From Struthio camelus (taxonomy: Eukaryota > Chordata > Aves > Struthioniformes > Struthionidae), in contig NC_090953.1 in assembly GCF_040807025.1 (NCBI RefSeq), positions 557,501 through 621,500 of the forward strand: a stretch of DNA of 64,000 nucleotides, written 5' to 3'. Below are positions 22,439 to 33,300 of this stretch, in pieces. The position numbers and the translations under genes were made by a program. Below the pieces are notes generated by a model, which saw only the letters and a program-made list of their open reading frames with translations, was not told the origin of the DNA and searched no databases. Every line of letters begins with the position of its first letter. Position 1 is the stretch's first letter.

Positions 22439-23120
22439 GAGCGCCCGGCCCCGGCCCCGGCCCGCCCCGGCCGCGCGGCAGCCGGTACAGCAGGCTGCCG
22501 TCGGGCGCCAGCACCTCCCGGCCGCCGCGCCCCGCGCCCCCGCCGGCCGCCCGTCCCGGTCCCGGTCCCGGCGCGGCCCCAGCTCCGGCCCCGGCGGCGC
22601 CCAGCGCCCTGGCGTCCTGCCGCTGCCCGCGCTGCGGCGACGGGCTCCAGCGGCTGCGCAGCACCCTGCGCGCCTCGTCGGGGCTGACGCCGAAGCCCTC
22701 GGCCAGGCGCTCCAGCGGCCACTCCTCGGGCAGCTCCCGCCGCAGGCACCTGCGGGACAGGCGCCCGGTGAGCGGCGGCCCGGCCCGGCCCCGCCACCGG
22801 CCCGGCCCGCCCGCCCGCCCGCTCACCGCATCTGCTCCATGGCCTCCCGGGTCAGGCTGCGCCGCGGGGCCGCGCCGCGCTCCGGGGCCAGCTCCCGCCG
22901 CAGCCGCCGCAGCCGCGCCGCCGTCCGCCGCCTCCGCGCCCTGCGGGGCACAGCCATGAGCGCCGCCCGCCGCCCCGGCCCCCGCCCGCCGCCCCCGCCC
23001 GCACCTCTCCGCCTCCTCCAGCGCCGCGTCCGGGCCGCCGGGCCGGGCCGCCGCCGCCCGCCGCGGGGCCCCGGCGAGGAGGGCGGCGGCGCGCAGCCCC
23101 CGCCGCAGCAGCGCCGCCAT
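22434..23120 (-). CDS. NGRN: NGRN, neugrin (short form), 3 exons
   Basis: Neugrin is a mitochondrial RNA-associated protein needed for 16S mitochondrial rRNA stability and pseudouridylation. Exons 22434-22749, 22827-22940 and 23005-23120 give 181 aa against 291 in human. The N-terminus (MAALLRRGLRAAALLAG) is arginine- and alanine-rich like a mitochondrial presequence. The diagnostic core is SLTREAMEQMR, then LPEEWPLERLAEGFGVSPDE and RRVLRSRW (human LTWEAMEQIR, FPESWSVPRLAEGF, IRRVLKSK). The end REVLAPDGSLLYRL matches the human end REFFDSNGNFLYRI. The region between is a Gly/Ala/Pro low-complexity stretch where human has about 100 more residues, so this copy is compacted but open. Codon use is extremely GC-rich. 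Confidence 0.9.
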   Translation of the reverse strand: MAALLRRGLRAAALLAGAPRRAAAARPGGPDAALEEAERCGRGRRAGAGAAGGAHGCAPQGAEAADGGAAAAAAAGAGPGARRGPAAQPDPGGHGADAVSGRAGGPGRWRGRAGPPLTGRLSRRCLRRELPEEWPLERLAEGFGVSPDEARRVLRSRWSPSPQRGQRQDARALGAAGAGAGAAPGPGPGRAAGGGAGRGGREVLAPDGSLLYRLPRGRGGPGPGPGAQ

Positions 23121-24362
23121 GGCCGGGGCGGAGCGGAGCGGAGCGGGACGGGGCGGCCCCGCGCGGCTCCTCCCGCCGCCCCGCGGCTCCCCGGCACCGG
23201 GCTCGCAGGGCTCCGCCGCACCCGGGAGGGGAGAGGGAGACCGGACGGGGGACGGAGCGCCCCAGGCAGGCGTAAGAGGAGAAAGGAGCCGGGCGCGGGG
23301 GCCTGCTGGGGAGGGAGGCCTGGCTGCGCCCGGGACCACGCTGCAGGGCAGGGGACGCGAACGCTAGCTGCCTGTGCTGGCTGCCCTTTCTCCTGAAGGG
23401 CGCCTGGGCTTATACGTGGACGGATAAAGCTGCCCGGCGTTTCAGCACAGCTGTCAAGTGCTTTCCAAAGCACCCAGCAGGATACTCGGTCAGTCCCAGA
23501 TTCAAATCAGCGGGAGCGGACAACAGCGATCCTGGGTCTGGCCAGACCAAGCATCCTAGTCCAGCAGCCATGGCTCTCTAATTAGCAGACAGGAGTTCAG
23601 AAGGTTGACGCTCCTCACGATGCTGCCTGGCCCTGTGGTACGCTCCGACAGACACCCCTTCTGCCCCCGCTCCTTTCTCTGCTTATAAGGCTGTGAAACA
23701 GCTGGACAGCTGGGGAACCAGAACTAACGAGCAGAGAGAAGCCATCGGCGGGGGAGGGCTGGCACGGCTCAGTGGAGGAGGTGGTGGTACCGGGCACGCT
23801 GACGGAGCTCTGTGGGGAAGGGCTTGACACGGCTAACTGAAGGAGCCATCAGAAGCGTGGGATCAGCATGGCAGGAATGAGACTACTCACACTTCCCAGT
23901 TCCCAGCGTATCAACCTTTGGCTCCTTGGAAACCACCCACTTTCTTCCCTGCCCCTGCAAACAGGATGCTCCTCTCTGGGGCAGGGACTTCCAGTGGTTA
24001 CCAGTTCTCAGAGTAACAGTGCAGCATCACCGCTACAGGGCTCTGAGCGCTTCACAGACTCCGAGCAGTATTTCTAACCCACGTGCTCCTCCCATCCCAG
24101 ACAAGCCCAAGAATATCCAGAACTTCCAGGTTTCTGCACGTGGCTCTGGCCCACTGACTTTCTTGAGTTGCCAAGATCCAGAAACTCAGAACCAAAGAAA
24201 GATGGATCTTTGCTGGTCTCTTATGATCAAACGGAAGGATGCACGTTTTAACAAACACACCAAAGGCAGCAGGAGAGCTAGGCAGCCATGGGAACCAGCT
24301 AATTTAAGTTCCCCCAGAGGGACACCTAGAGAGAGGGGCACGTTTAAATGGAAGGCAGGCTT
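23121..24362. other. NGRN promoter CpG island and NGRN-TTLL13 spacer
   Basis: The part from 23121 to about 23350 is a CpG island with repeated GGAGC/GGCGG blocks directly upstream of the NGRN start. From 23350 to 24362 the composition drops to ordinary GC and no conserved gene was recognised. It should hold the TTLL13 3'UTR. I saw no clear minus-strand AATAAA in it, so the TTLL13 3' end is unresolved. Confidence 0.5.
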
Positions 24363-27300
24363 TCAGATTGTATACTCACAGCCTTCAGTCTCATCTGTGG
24401 CACCACAGAACCGCTGGCCTCTCACCCACAGTACCTCAGCTTTGGTGCAGGGTTTGGTCATCTCTGCAGTCTGCGCTATCTGGCTCCGCAGCCAGCTTGT
24501 GCTCTGCGGCTGGAGGCAATGCTGCATCTTGTAGTGTTCGTGGTAAGGAACGCTCTGGCCTCGGACTGAGAGGGAGCCCAAGGTGGTAGGATCAAAGCCC
24601 TGTCTGGCCGGCAGCTGGGCCTTGGCTGTAGGCTTGCGTGTGATCTGCTGTCCTGAAGCCCGGACTGTACCTCCCAGGAATGAGAGGGGGATGAGCGTCA
24701 TTAAACCGTGGGCCTCCTGTCCCCTGAACGTATCCTGAATGAATTGCGGCTGGAAGGAAAGAAAGCAGTCATGGCTTAGTCCTGGAAGCCCTGTCAAGAG
24801 ACAGGAAGGAAAAGTGTTCTCTAATCAGCTACAGGTACTCATTAACATATGTCCCTGCTGCATTTTCTCCCCCTAACTAATCATTCCACAATCACAGTCT
24901 TAGATTCAAGTCATCTGAGGCCAAAGGGCATCCCTGCAATTGCCTGTTTGATCTGCCTACAACAGTGCTCAGAGAGTCCCATGGTCTGCCAATCACATGT
25001 CTGAGCTGGAGCAGGGTTTGTGGAAAGGAACACCAGATCTGGCTGGAAAGAGTCCTGTGATGAAAAATCTGACCCGTTCCCAGATAAGTCTTCACTCTTG
25101 AAAAATTCACCCAAGTTTTAGTTTGTCGTTTCAGGTTCCATTCTGCTTTGTCTGGTAGAATAAAAGGCAGTTACTATCAGTTCTTACAGAACAATCAAAC
25201 CACATCTTAGACTTCTTTTTGTTAAATTAAATGGATTAATTCCAATTTCTAGTGAAGGACGAGAAAACTCCTAGGTCCTGAGTAATTCCTGCAACTCCTG
25301 TGTCTGAGTTTCTCAGCATCCTTCTGAGGTTTGTTATCCTTGGGCCTTTCTGGAAGCAGTCCGTGCCAGTGGAAGAGGCACTGGCCCTTGCAAGGTTCTT
25401 CATTATTTGCTGGCCCAGAACTAGCGTTTCCTCAACATACGAGGTTCAGCTTCAGGGCTCCGAAGCAACCCTTAAAGCCTTACAGAGTCCACAGATGACA
25501 AACTGCTGGCTTCCTCATCATCTGATTTTAGACCAGTAGCACTGGTAGCCTGGTTTTGGAATTGGCTTGGTAGCCAAGACCCAGTTTGAGACAATCAAAC
25601 ACATCTCCTTAATTTTAAGTGCAATCCTTTGTGAAGCTCAGCATTCTTTGGCTGTGCACCTTGTGAGAATCTACGATAGGGCAGCAGTACCTTTACCACA
25701 GCAAAACCAAGGGCCTAGACTCCAATATGCTCTTGCAGAGTGATGATGAGTCTGCAGGGGAAGCCCTGTACCAAGGGCTGAGTCCTACGGTGTTTTAAGA
25801 GCATGCGTTAATTTAGCGTTAGAAAACATGCAGTGGACTGATCACCCTCCCTATAAGGGGGCTGACATTATGTAAAAAGCAAGGGGTGTAGGGACAGGCA
25901 TCGTTTACAGTGCAGAAGTCACTGAAGTTTTTTTTGTTTTTTTTTGTTTTTTTTTGTTTGTTTTTTGTTTTTAAGCTATCCCTATGCTTCCCTTCAGTCC
26001 CTCTGTGTTCCTTCACCATGCTCCTTGCATGTTAGTGCTCCTAGCTGCTAAAAGCTTATCCAGGAATTCACTTTATTTAGCTAGAAGAATCACATTACTG
26101 CACCGAAGAAGCAGGCTACACTAAGCTGCATGCAAGGGACAGCAGTGTCCAAAAGGCAATACTGTTGTAGGGGGAAAAAAAAAAAGGTGCCCCTGCAGTC
26201 TGTTCTTTGCAATGCCAGTGAGAAGGATCTTCCTGGGGAAGGATGCCCAGGGACTCTTACGCAGGCAACTGGCCTGCTCCAGGGTGCCCTTTTCAAATGA
26301 GAAAAAACATTACCTAACCATACAAAAACCCAAGGACCTAGAGTCTACGCTGGATGCGTAGACCAAAGATGCTCAATGCCCATGATGCATTCCTCTTGCT
26401 CCTACTGTGAATGGCTGTCTCCTATGGTGGCCTTGCAGAACGGATCCGAGCAATCTTCTGTTACCTGGTTCTTGGAGACAACAGTGCAGCAGCTGTGGTT
26501 GTCCATTGATCTATGAATCGTGGGGATCAGCCAGGAGAGCTGATCTATGATGCCTAGACCTCGGATGAGGTTCTCACGCTGCAGAAGAGCCTTTACTCTT
26601 TTCTTCTCCTCCTTTTCCACAATATCCTGGGGTTGCATAGAGTCATACGGCACGTGCTGCATCTTAGGAAAGAAACACCTGTATTATAGCAGAGTTGAAG
26701 CCACAGGTAAGGTACAAGAGAGAAAAAGCTACAGACTGCATTAGAGAGGCCTAGAGAGAATTAGAGACATCAAGGTGGAGTGGGAAGAAGGTCCCAGTGG
26801 GAGGCACAACCGGGAAAGGGCAGCACTGCTGATAGCTTGTGCGGGGAGGCACTTGCAGTCAACTATTCCAACCTCACGAAGGGGAATTCAACCTTGTAAT
26901 TCTGTTCCTCAGGAGATACCCATGGCCCAGCACTGTTCGTGGAGCCACATTATTGCCTTGGAGAGCCCCATGGACCAGCCCTGAGGATGAGAACAAGGTA
27001 CCTTTCTGTCCCAAATCCTGGTGCTTCTGTAGATGAGCTGGGCTGTAGGAGCTCTGTTTTTGTTATGGATCTGGGATTTGTCTCCAGCTGATTCTCCCTG
27101 CAGGGTTTCTTTTCTTTCCTTTTTCTTCTTCCCAGTAAGAACTTCCCACTCTTCTTTCTTCAAGCGAATTTCCTCCAGTTGCTGCCTGCCATGAAACAAC
27201 AGTCTTGGTCACTGGTTCAATAAGAGGCATTAATAGCAAAAGGCTGCAAAGAGAGTTCAGTCCAAGGACATTATACTACAGTCAGAAGTTTTGTAGTGAA

Positions 27301-30300
27301 CAGAGACCATAATGGAAGTGCGCCAAGAAATGGGCTGGGAGCGCTTTTAAAGGAGATTCTTACCTCTGTCAGAAACGTCCTTGAATTAGATTATGCCTGC
27401 TACAAGGGCGGAGAACATATGCAACAGACTGCTTCCAGAATCCAAAAGTCAATGGAATATTGCATTTGCCTCTCAAAGATACATGCTAAAGGAAGTTCTT
27501 TTGCCATGCTGACAGAGCACAGGCAGACTCCCCTGCTTCCAGCTCTCACCATCTTTCTTATATCTCTTAAGCAACAGGGTCATTTCCAAGAAAGGATCAG
27601 AAGTGAGCACTATCTATGTCATCCCTGTAAGGCGTGGATTTTCCATAGGAGCACTATACCTGGCACACTGCTCTCGTGCCCTGGATGCCACTGTTTCCTG
27701 GAAGAGGGAGCCACTTTGCTTGAAAAATGGCTCATACTTGTCTGTTCCACGTGCTGGGTAAATGCGCCGGTAACCTCCCAGGTGGGAGTTCTCATACTTC
27801 TCTGCCTGAGCCAGCCAGGCAGCCCGGTTGCTCTCTAACTCCTTGCGTCTGCAAACCGAGAGTAAGCACAGGCAGAGAAGCTGTGATAGGAGATTCCAGG
27901 TGTTGTACTATCTGATAAACAAAGGGCCTAGCTAGCATTTTCCCCCTTTCCTTCTCCATTTGGGAGCCTGTTCCACATAGGTTCGCTGCAGGCAAACAAT
28001 TCTCCACACTTCATCCTCTACCTATAGGAGATTCTCAGATCTCTCCCTTGCTGTGCAGGCTCACACCCTGCCCCTCAGCCTTCTCACCGAACTAAACCAG
28101 TTACAAGAAAACTTCAGCTGAAAGCTGCTAAAAGAAGGAGCGTCTGCCGCTACTGCTTTCAACTGGGAGCTCTCCAGGCAAGCCTGGAGCAGTTGAGGCT
28201 GCACAGGCATGCAGAGCACAGGGCTAACATATTCAACTTCTCTAGCCTGTAGTTATCTCAGGCTTCTTAATGGCAATGGGAGCTGGAGTGAGTTCCTGCC
28301 TCACCCTGTGTGGCAGGGAAAGCCCGGACAGCAGGCTCATATAAAATGGCCTCCAGAGGTCATGTGGATTAATTAATCATGAAAGGATATGCAGACAAAG
28401 AAGGGTGGGAAAACCCTCAATCCTGGGAAAGTAACCCTGCTTTGGAGGAAGTCCATGCCCCCCCCTCCCCCCGCCCCCCGGGGTGCTTTTGCTCCCAGAA
28501 GCAGTGCTACAGTCTGTCCAGCGAGCGTCACTGCGAGCCCAGGAATGCTGGTGCAGCTTGTCAGCATTAGATGACATGACAAGCAGGCACAGCTCCATGG
28601 GGGAGGCAGCAAAGACTCTGTACAGGCCCTGGTCCAAGAGTCTTTGGAGTCTCAGATCTAGCACCCAGAAACCAGTCCTGACTCTTCTGTCTAGGATGCG
28701 GATGACACGGGCTACCTCTTCTCAGAAGTTATATAGTGCCATGGCCTCTGGGAGTTTTAATCTGAAGTGAAACAGCCTTTGGTTTTATCCTGCTTTGCCA
28801 TGCCCCATCTTCTCTCACCTCCTGGCCTGCAGGCTCCTGCCTGCAGCACTATGGGGAAGAGCAGTACCTGGATACACGGGCAGTCTGATGATGGGCCTGG
28901 AGGAGTCGCTCCTTTACCCGCTGCTTGTCTTCCTCCAGCACCTTCCTTTTGTCACAGGCATGCACATTTATCAGGTTGATGGTATCACAGAGAAGAGCAT
29001 CCTTCACTTCACGGTCCAGGCGTGAGTCTGTGGTGAAGCTGGGAGAGTGATTCACCTGCCAAAACAAGGGGCTGATCTAACCTGGCAACGTCCAGCTCCC
29101 AGAACGTGCTGCCAGCAGCAAGATCTCTGGCCCCAACCTGCTCCACCTCACACTTCCCTTAACGTTCTTCCCTGTAACAACCACAGAAAGCTGAAGGCGG
29201 TGGCCGGTTCTACAAGAGTAGGGCAGCTATCGTAAGTTCAGAATGCTGTCACAGGTCGAGTCCTAGGGCTCAGGAAAACTCCCTGCTGTTAGCTGTTAGA
29301 GAGGGTATAAAGGGAACAGGTTCTAAGATCGGATGAGCTAAGGTTGCTTAGCCTATAGTAAGTAGGTTGCTTGGCCGCTTGCCTTCAGAGCCTGTTTAAT
29401 TTAGTGAACAAGGTGGCTCATTTTAATTAACCTTAAATAAATTCTATTCATCCCACAACCCTTTGTTGCAGTGCTTCCCACAGACAAGCAAGCTCTCGGC
29501 TATCTGCTGCTTCCAGAGCAGTTCCAGCGCAGCAGAATTCTTCCTCACCTCTAGCAGCCACGGTTTCAACTTTCTATCGAGCAAAATATCAAAACCCAGT
29601 ATCTCAAAGCAGGCACAGCCAGTAGTGTGGTTAGGAAAGCAGCTTTGGTAATTGTGCTTCACAACAGGGTGAGCTGAAATAAGGGTCTTTATAACAATAT
29701 CTTCAATATCTTCCCAGAGTTTCTTTGTGTTGTAGCTGTTATCCATCATCCAGGCATTCAGAGTGGACAGTTTCCTGCGTGGAGGACAGGAGATGATAAG
29801 AGCTGACCTATGATACCACGTTTCCCCCAAGAAAGAAGGAAGTAAACCAGTGTCCCAAATGCAGCTTTCCTGCAGGATGTGCACAAGTAGTTGTGGCACC
29901 TGGACAAGACAATACCTCTTACTGCCCACTGTGTCATCCCGGACGAAGTTTTCGTTATGTTTATTGATAGCGTAATTGGTCAAATGCATGCAGATATCAT
30001 CCTGAGAGAGGAACCGCAAGAGACCTTCATTTATTCTTAACCTCAGAGTGCAAACAGAAACAGCCCCAGAGTCCCATTAGCACTAATCTAGCCACTAACT
30101 TCACCCAGTTCTGCCTCTTCTCTTTGGCAGCGGCTGGCAGCAAGGAGTTGATTATGCTGGCGATTCTCTCTAGCCAAAAGTTGGCGCTGACAGAGCTTTA
30201 CCCCTTCCGTACCTTCCATCCTAATCTCTGGGTGAGAGCACAGGAGTCAGCTCCGCAAATGCCATTCTGGCTATGGCCTCACCAACAAACAAGGGAGTCC

Positions 30301-33300
30301 TCAGGACAGAAGCCGCAGCAAATTTCTGCAAATTCATCTTTTTCCTTTATTCATCGAAAGCAGAAGAGCCCTCTGAGACATATATACAGTGAAGCGAAGG
30401 AGGGCATATAAATAGGCAGCCCTGGGGTAAAAGGGCCGACAGGCAGAAGCAGAAGCCTAGGGTATCTCCCGCCAGACACTGTAACAAGCGATCAGAATGC
30501 AGGGTTCTAACGCTAAAGTCCATCTTTGTGAAGGACTTTATAGCGTACAGACCCCTATTAGGAGAAGGGCACGGGCGCAGTCCGCACCCTTCTTTCCCAG
30601 TTTCCCTCCCTGGCTCTCCTAGCCTGTTCCACTACCACTAGATAATCCCCAGCTTCCTCTTCTGATTGAAGCAGGGAGGCACGACAAGGAGCGGCGCAGA
30701 CTCAGGAAAGCTCGTAAAGGGGAAAAGCAGTAGCAGCGTTGCCCAGAGATCCTGTGGAATCTCTATCCTTGGAGGTTTTCAAGACCCAACTGAACAAAAC
30801 CCTGAGCAACCTGATCCGAATTCAATGTTGACCCTGTTTTGAGCAGGAGGTTGGACTAGAGACCTTCCAAAGTTCCTTCCAGTCCAAACAACTCTATGAT
30901 TCTGTGGTAACGCCAGTAAACAGCCCAAACGTGGGACCTGGAAGTAGATCTCCTTCAAATACTCCTGAAATACTTTCTGTGAGGAGAAGGTACGGAGAGA
31001 AGGGAAAATAAGAAAGAAGAGAGCTGGGAACCCACCAGCCCCTGCCTTTCCAGGGTCTGGAACTCCCCTAGAACATAACGGTGGCTAAAACCTATGAATA
31101 CTATGCGAGTTTCAAGGAAACTTCCCTTTTTTACCAGGTTGCTGCTGCTGGGCTCGATGTACCTCATGGTGGCAAACCGGGCCAGACCCTCCTTGTAGAC
31201 AAAAATCTTCAGCGGGTCACAGGATGTGACCAGCACATAGATACGCATGTCAAATTTAAAGCCATCTATAAGGAAAGGCTGTGAGACAAAAGGCAGAAGC
31301 AGGCATAAGATAAGGAAACGTTGCTAGGTGTGCTGCTGACTCCTTTAGGTTGGCTACTCTATCTGTATTGCATGTGCCACTTCTTGGCAGCTCAGTTGTG
31401 AGGAGAAATGCAAGCTTTCACTATGGCTCTGCTATGTTGCAGCCATACTGGTGCCCCTGGCTAAGTCTGGAAGGAGGAGGACAAAGGAGACAAGGAGGAT
31501 GCGGTTAGGAAGTTGGAGTCTTCCACCGACATTGCAAGACAGTCCCCGTTACCTTAGAGATATACTGCTGACAAATCATACGCTCTCCATGCTTGATCTC
31601 CTTCGGGTTACGTGTTATGAAGATACCTCTCCCTTGGCAGCCGCTGTCTGGCTTGCAGATGAACGTTCTATTTTTCCTCACACGACTATAGGCCTGGAAA
31701 TCCCCATAGCTATACAATGAAAGAGTGACTGTTAAAAGCTGAACCTGAACTCTCATAGCATCTAGATACTCAAACTATGGTGCTGTGGGCCAGTCCAGAC
31801 TAAACTTTTACAGCAGAGGAATAGTTTTGCACAGCTATTCCTGATTTACGTCGGTTATAAATCGATCCTTTTGCAACCTGACAAAGACCTCCAGGTTCCA
31901 ACGCTTAGTTGCACGCATCTCCACCTCTGCTAGGAGGTTCATAAGAAATGGTCACCACTGTTCATTCAGGGGCCAGTAAGATTTTGGCTCTGCTGCTGCA
32001 GAGAGACCAGGAGAAAATAAACAAGCCCTGGCTACAAAGGAGGAAGAAGTTGCAAGTTTTTAGACCCGCTTTCATTCTGGCTCATCAGCCAACAGACAAG
32101 AGGTCACAGTCAGGACGTTCCAACCAGGGTGCAAAGGCTCACAGTTTAAGCACACACATCACATTAGATGGCTGGTCTTCAAAAGCAGCCCCACTGAGAG
32201 TGCTTTGAAGAGTCACACCCATATGCCTATTTATTATTTTGCTGTAGATGGAGGAGCACTGTCTCCGTCTTGGGCATCACGTGTAGGAAAAGAGGTAGTC
32301 GAACAGGACAAATTCCAGAAGACAGTGCCAAGAGGAATCAAAGTCCAGGAAATGTGGCCTGGAAAAAAAGAAGTAGGTCTGTTTTCTCCAGAAATGAGAA
32401 GATTGAGAGGACACGTGACAACAGCCTTCCAATACACAACCCGTTATTGGCAAAACACAGCAAACCACTGTTCTACAAGGCCCGTGTAAATGGGAGAAGT
32501 ACTAGGGTGCTGATATTTCAGCACAGATGCTTCAGGTCAGATATTAAGAAAATCCTTCCAACCAGAAGGCGAGTTTCGCTGTAGACCAGGTTATGAAAGC
32601 CCTTCTTGGAGGTTTTCAGGAAATGGTAAGAAAAAAAATCCGTAGAGAACGTCTAAGAATAGATCTCGTGTCTCCTTACAACCAGCTGAACTTAGAGTGC
32701 TCTTTCGTCTCTTCCAGCTCTACATTGCTAACATTGTTTGTCTGTATATGATCAGAGAAGCCAGACCTTCTGCCCCAAAGCTTAAATAACTTGGTGACAG
32801 CTTACATATAACTGCGTATGTGTTTTGTTTAGCATAAGGGCCTGCACTGTCTCACTATCCTCCACCATCACACTGTATGCTCTATTGCAGCAGATGGCAG
32901 AAGTGCAAGGGGTTGGGAAGACAGCTGTTATAGTTAATGGTGTGAGACTGCCTCAAATCCCTGCACTGTTCCCTTCCTGGACAAGTAATAGGCATTGAAC
33001 TCAGTCTGCACGGGAAGAAAGTCTCTCACAGTGTTCTGCAGTTACCTCTTCTGTTCACTATGGGCTGCAAAGAGACATTCCACAGAAACACAGATATTAC
33101 ATTTCCCATCTAGCCCATTGCCCTTTGGCTTTCAAGGTGGATCCGTCTCCCAAGATTTAGCCCCGTTCAGTCTGCAATCAGTCAAGTAACAAGGCATACG
33201 TTCTACGGGCTAATTCAACGTAATAAGAATTAAAGATGCGTGAAGCTAGAAACATGGCTAGAAACATCCCATTCAATTTCAGGGAAGGTTATGGAGGCCC

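Noticed and set aside
25924-25974. Poly(T) tract as a possible SINE or LINE tail
   Set aside because: No transposon body or target-site duplication could be recognised next to it.
32506-32526. Perfect short inverted repeat GTGCTGATATTTCAGCAC
   Set aside because: It falls inside the old CR1 fragment. A 7-base stem is expected by chance at this scale, and no precursor-like longer stem surrounds it.
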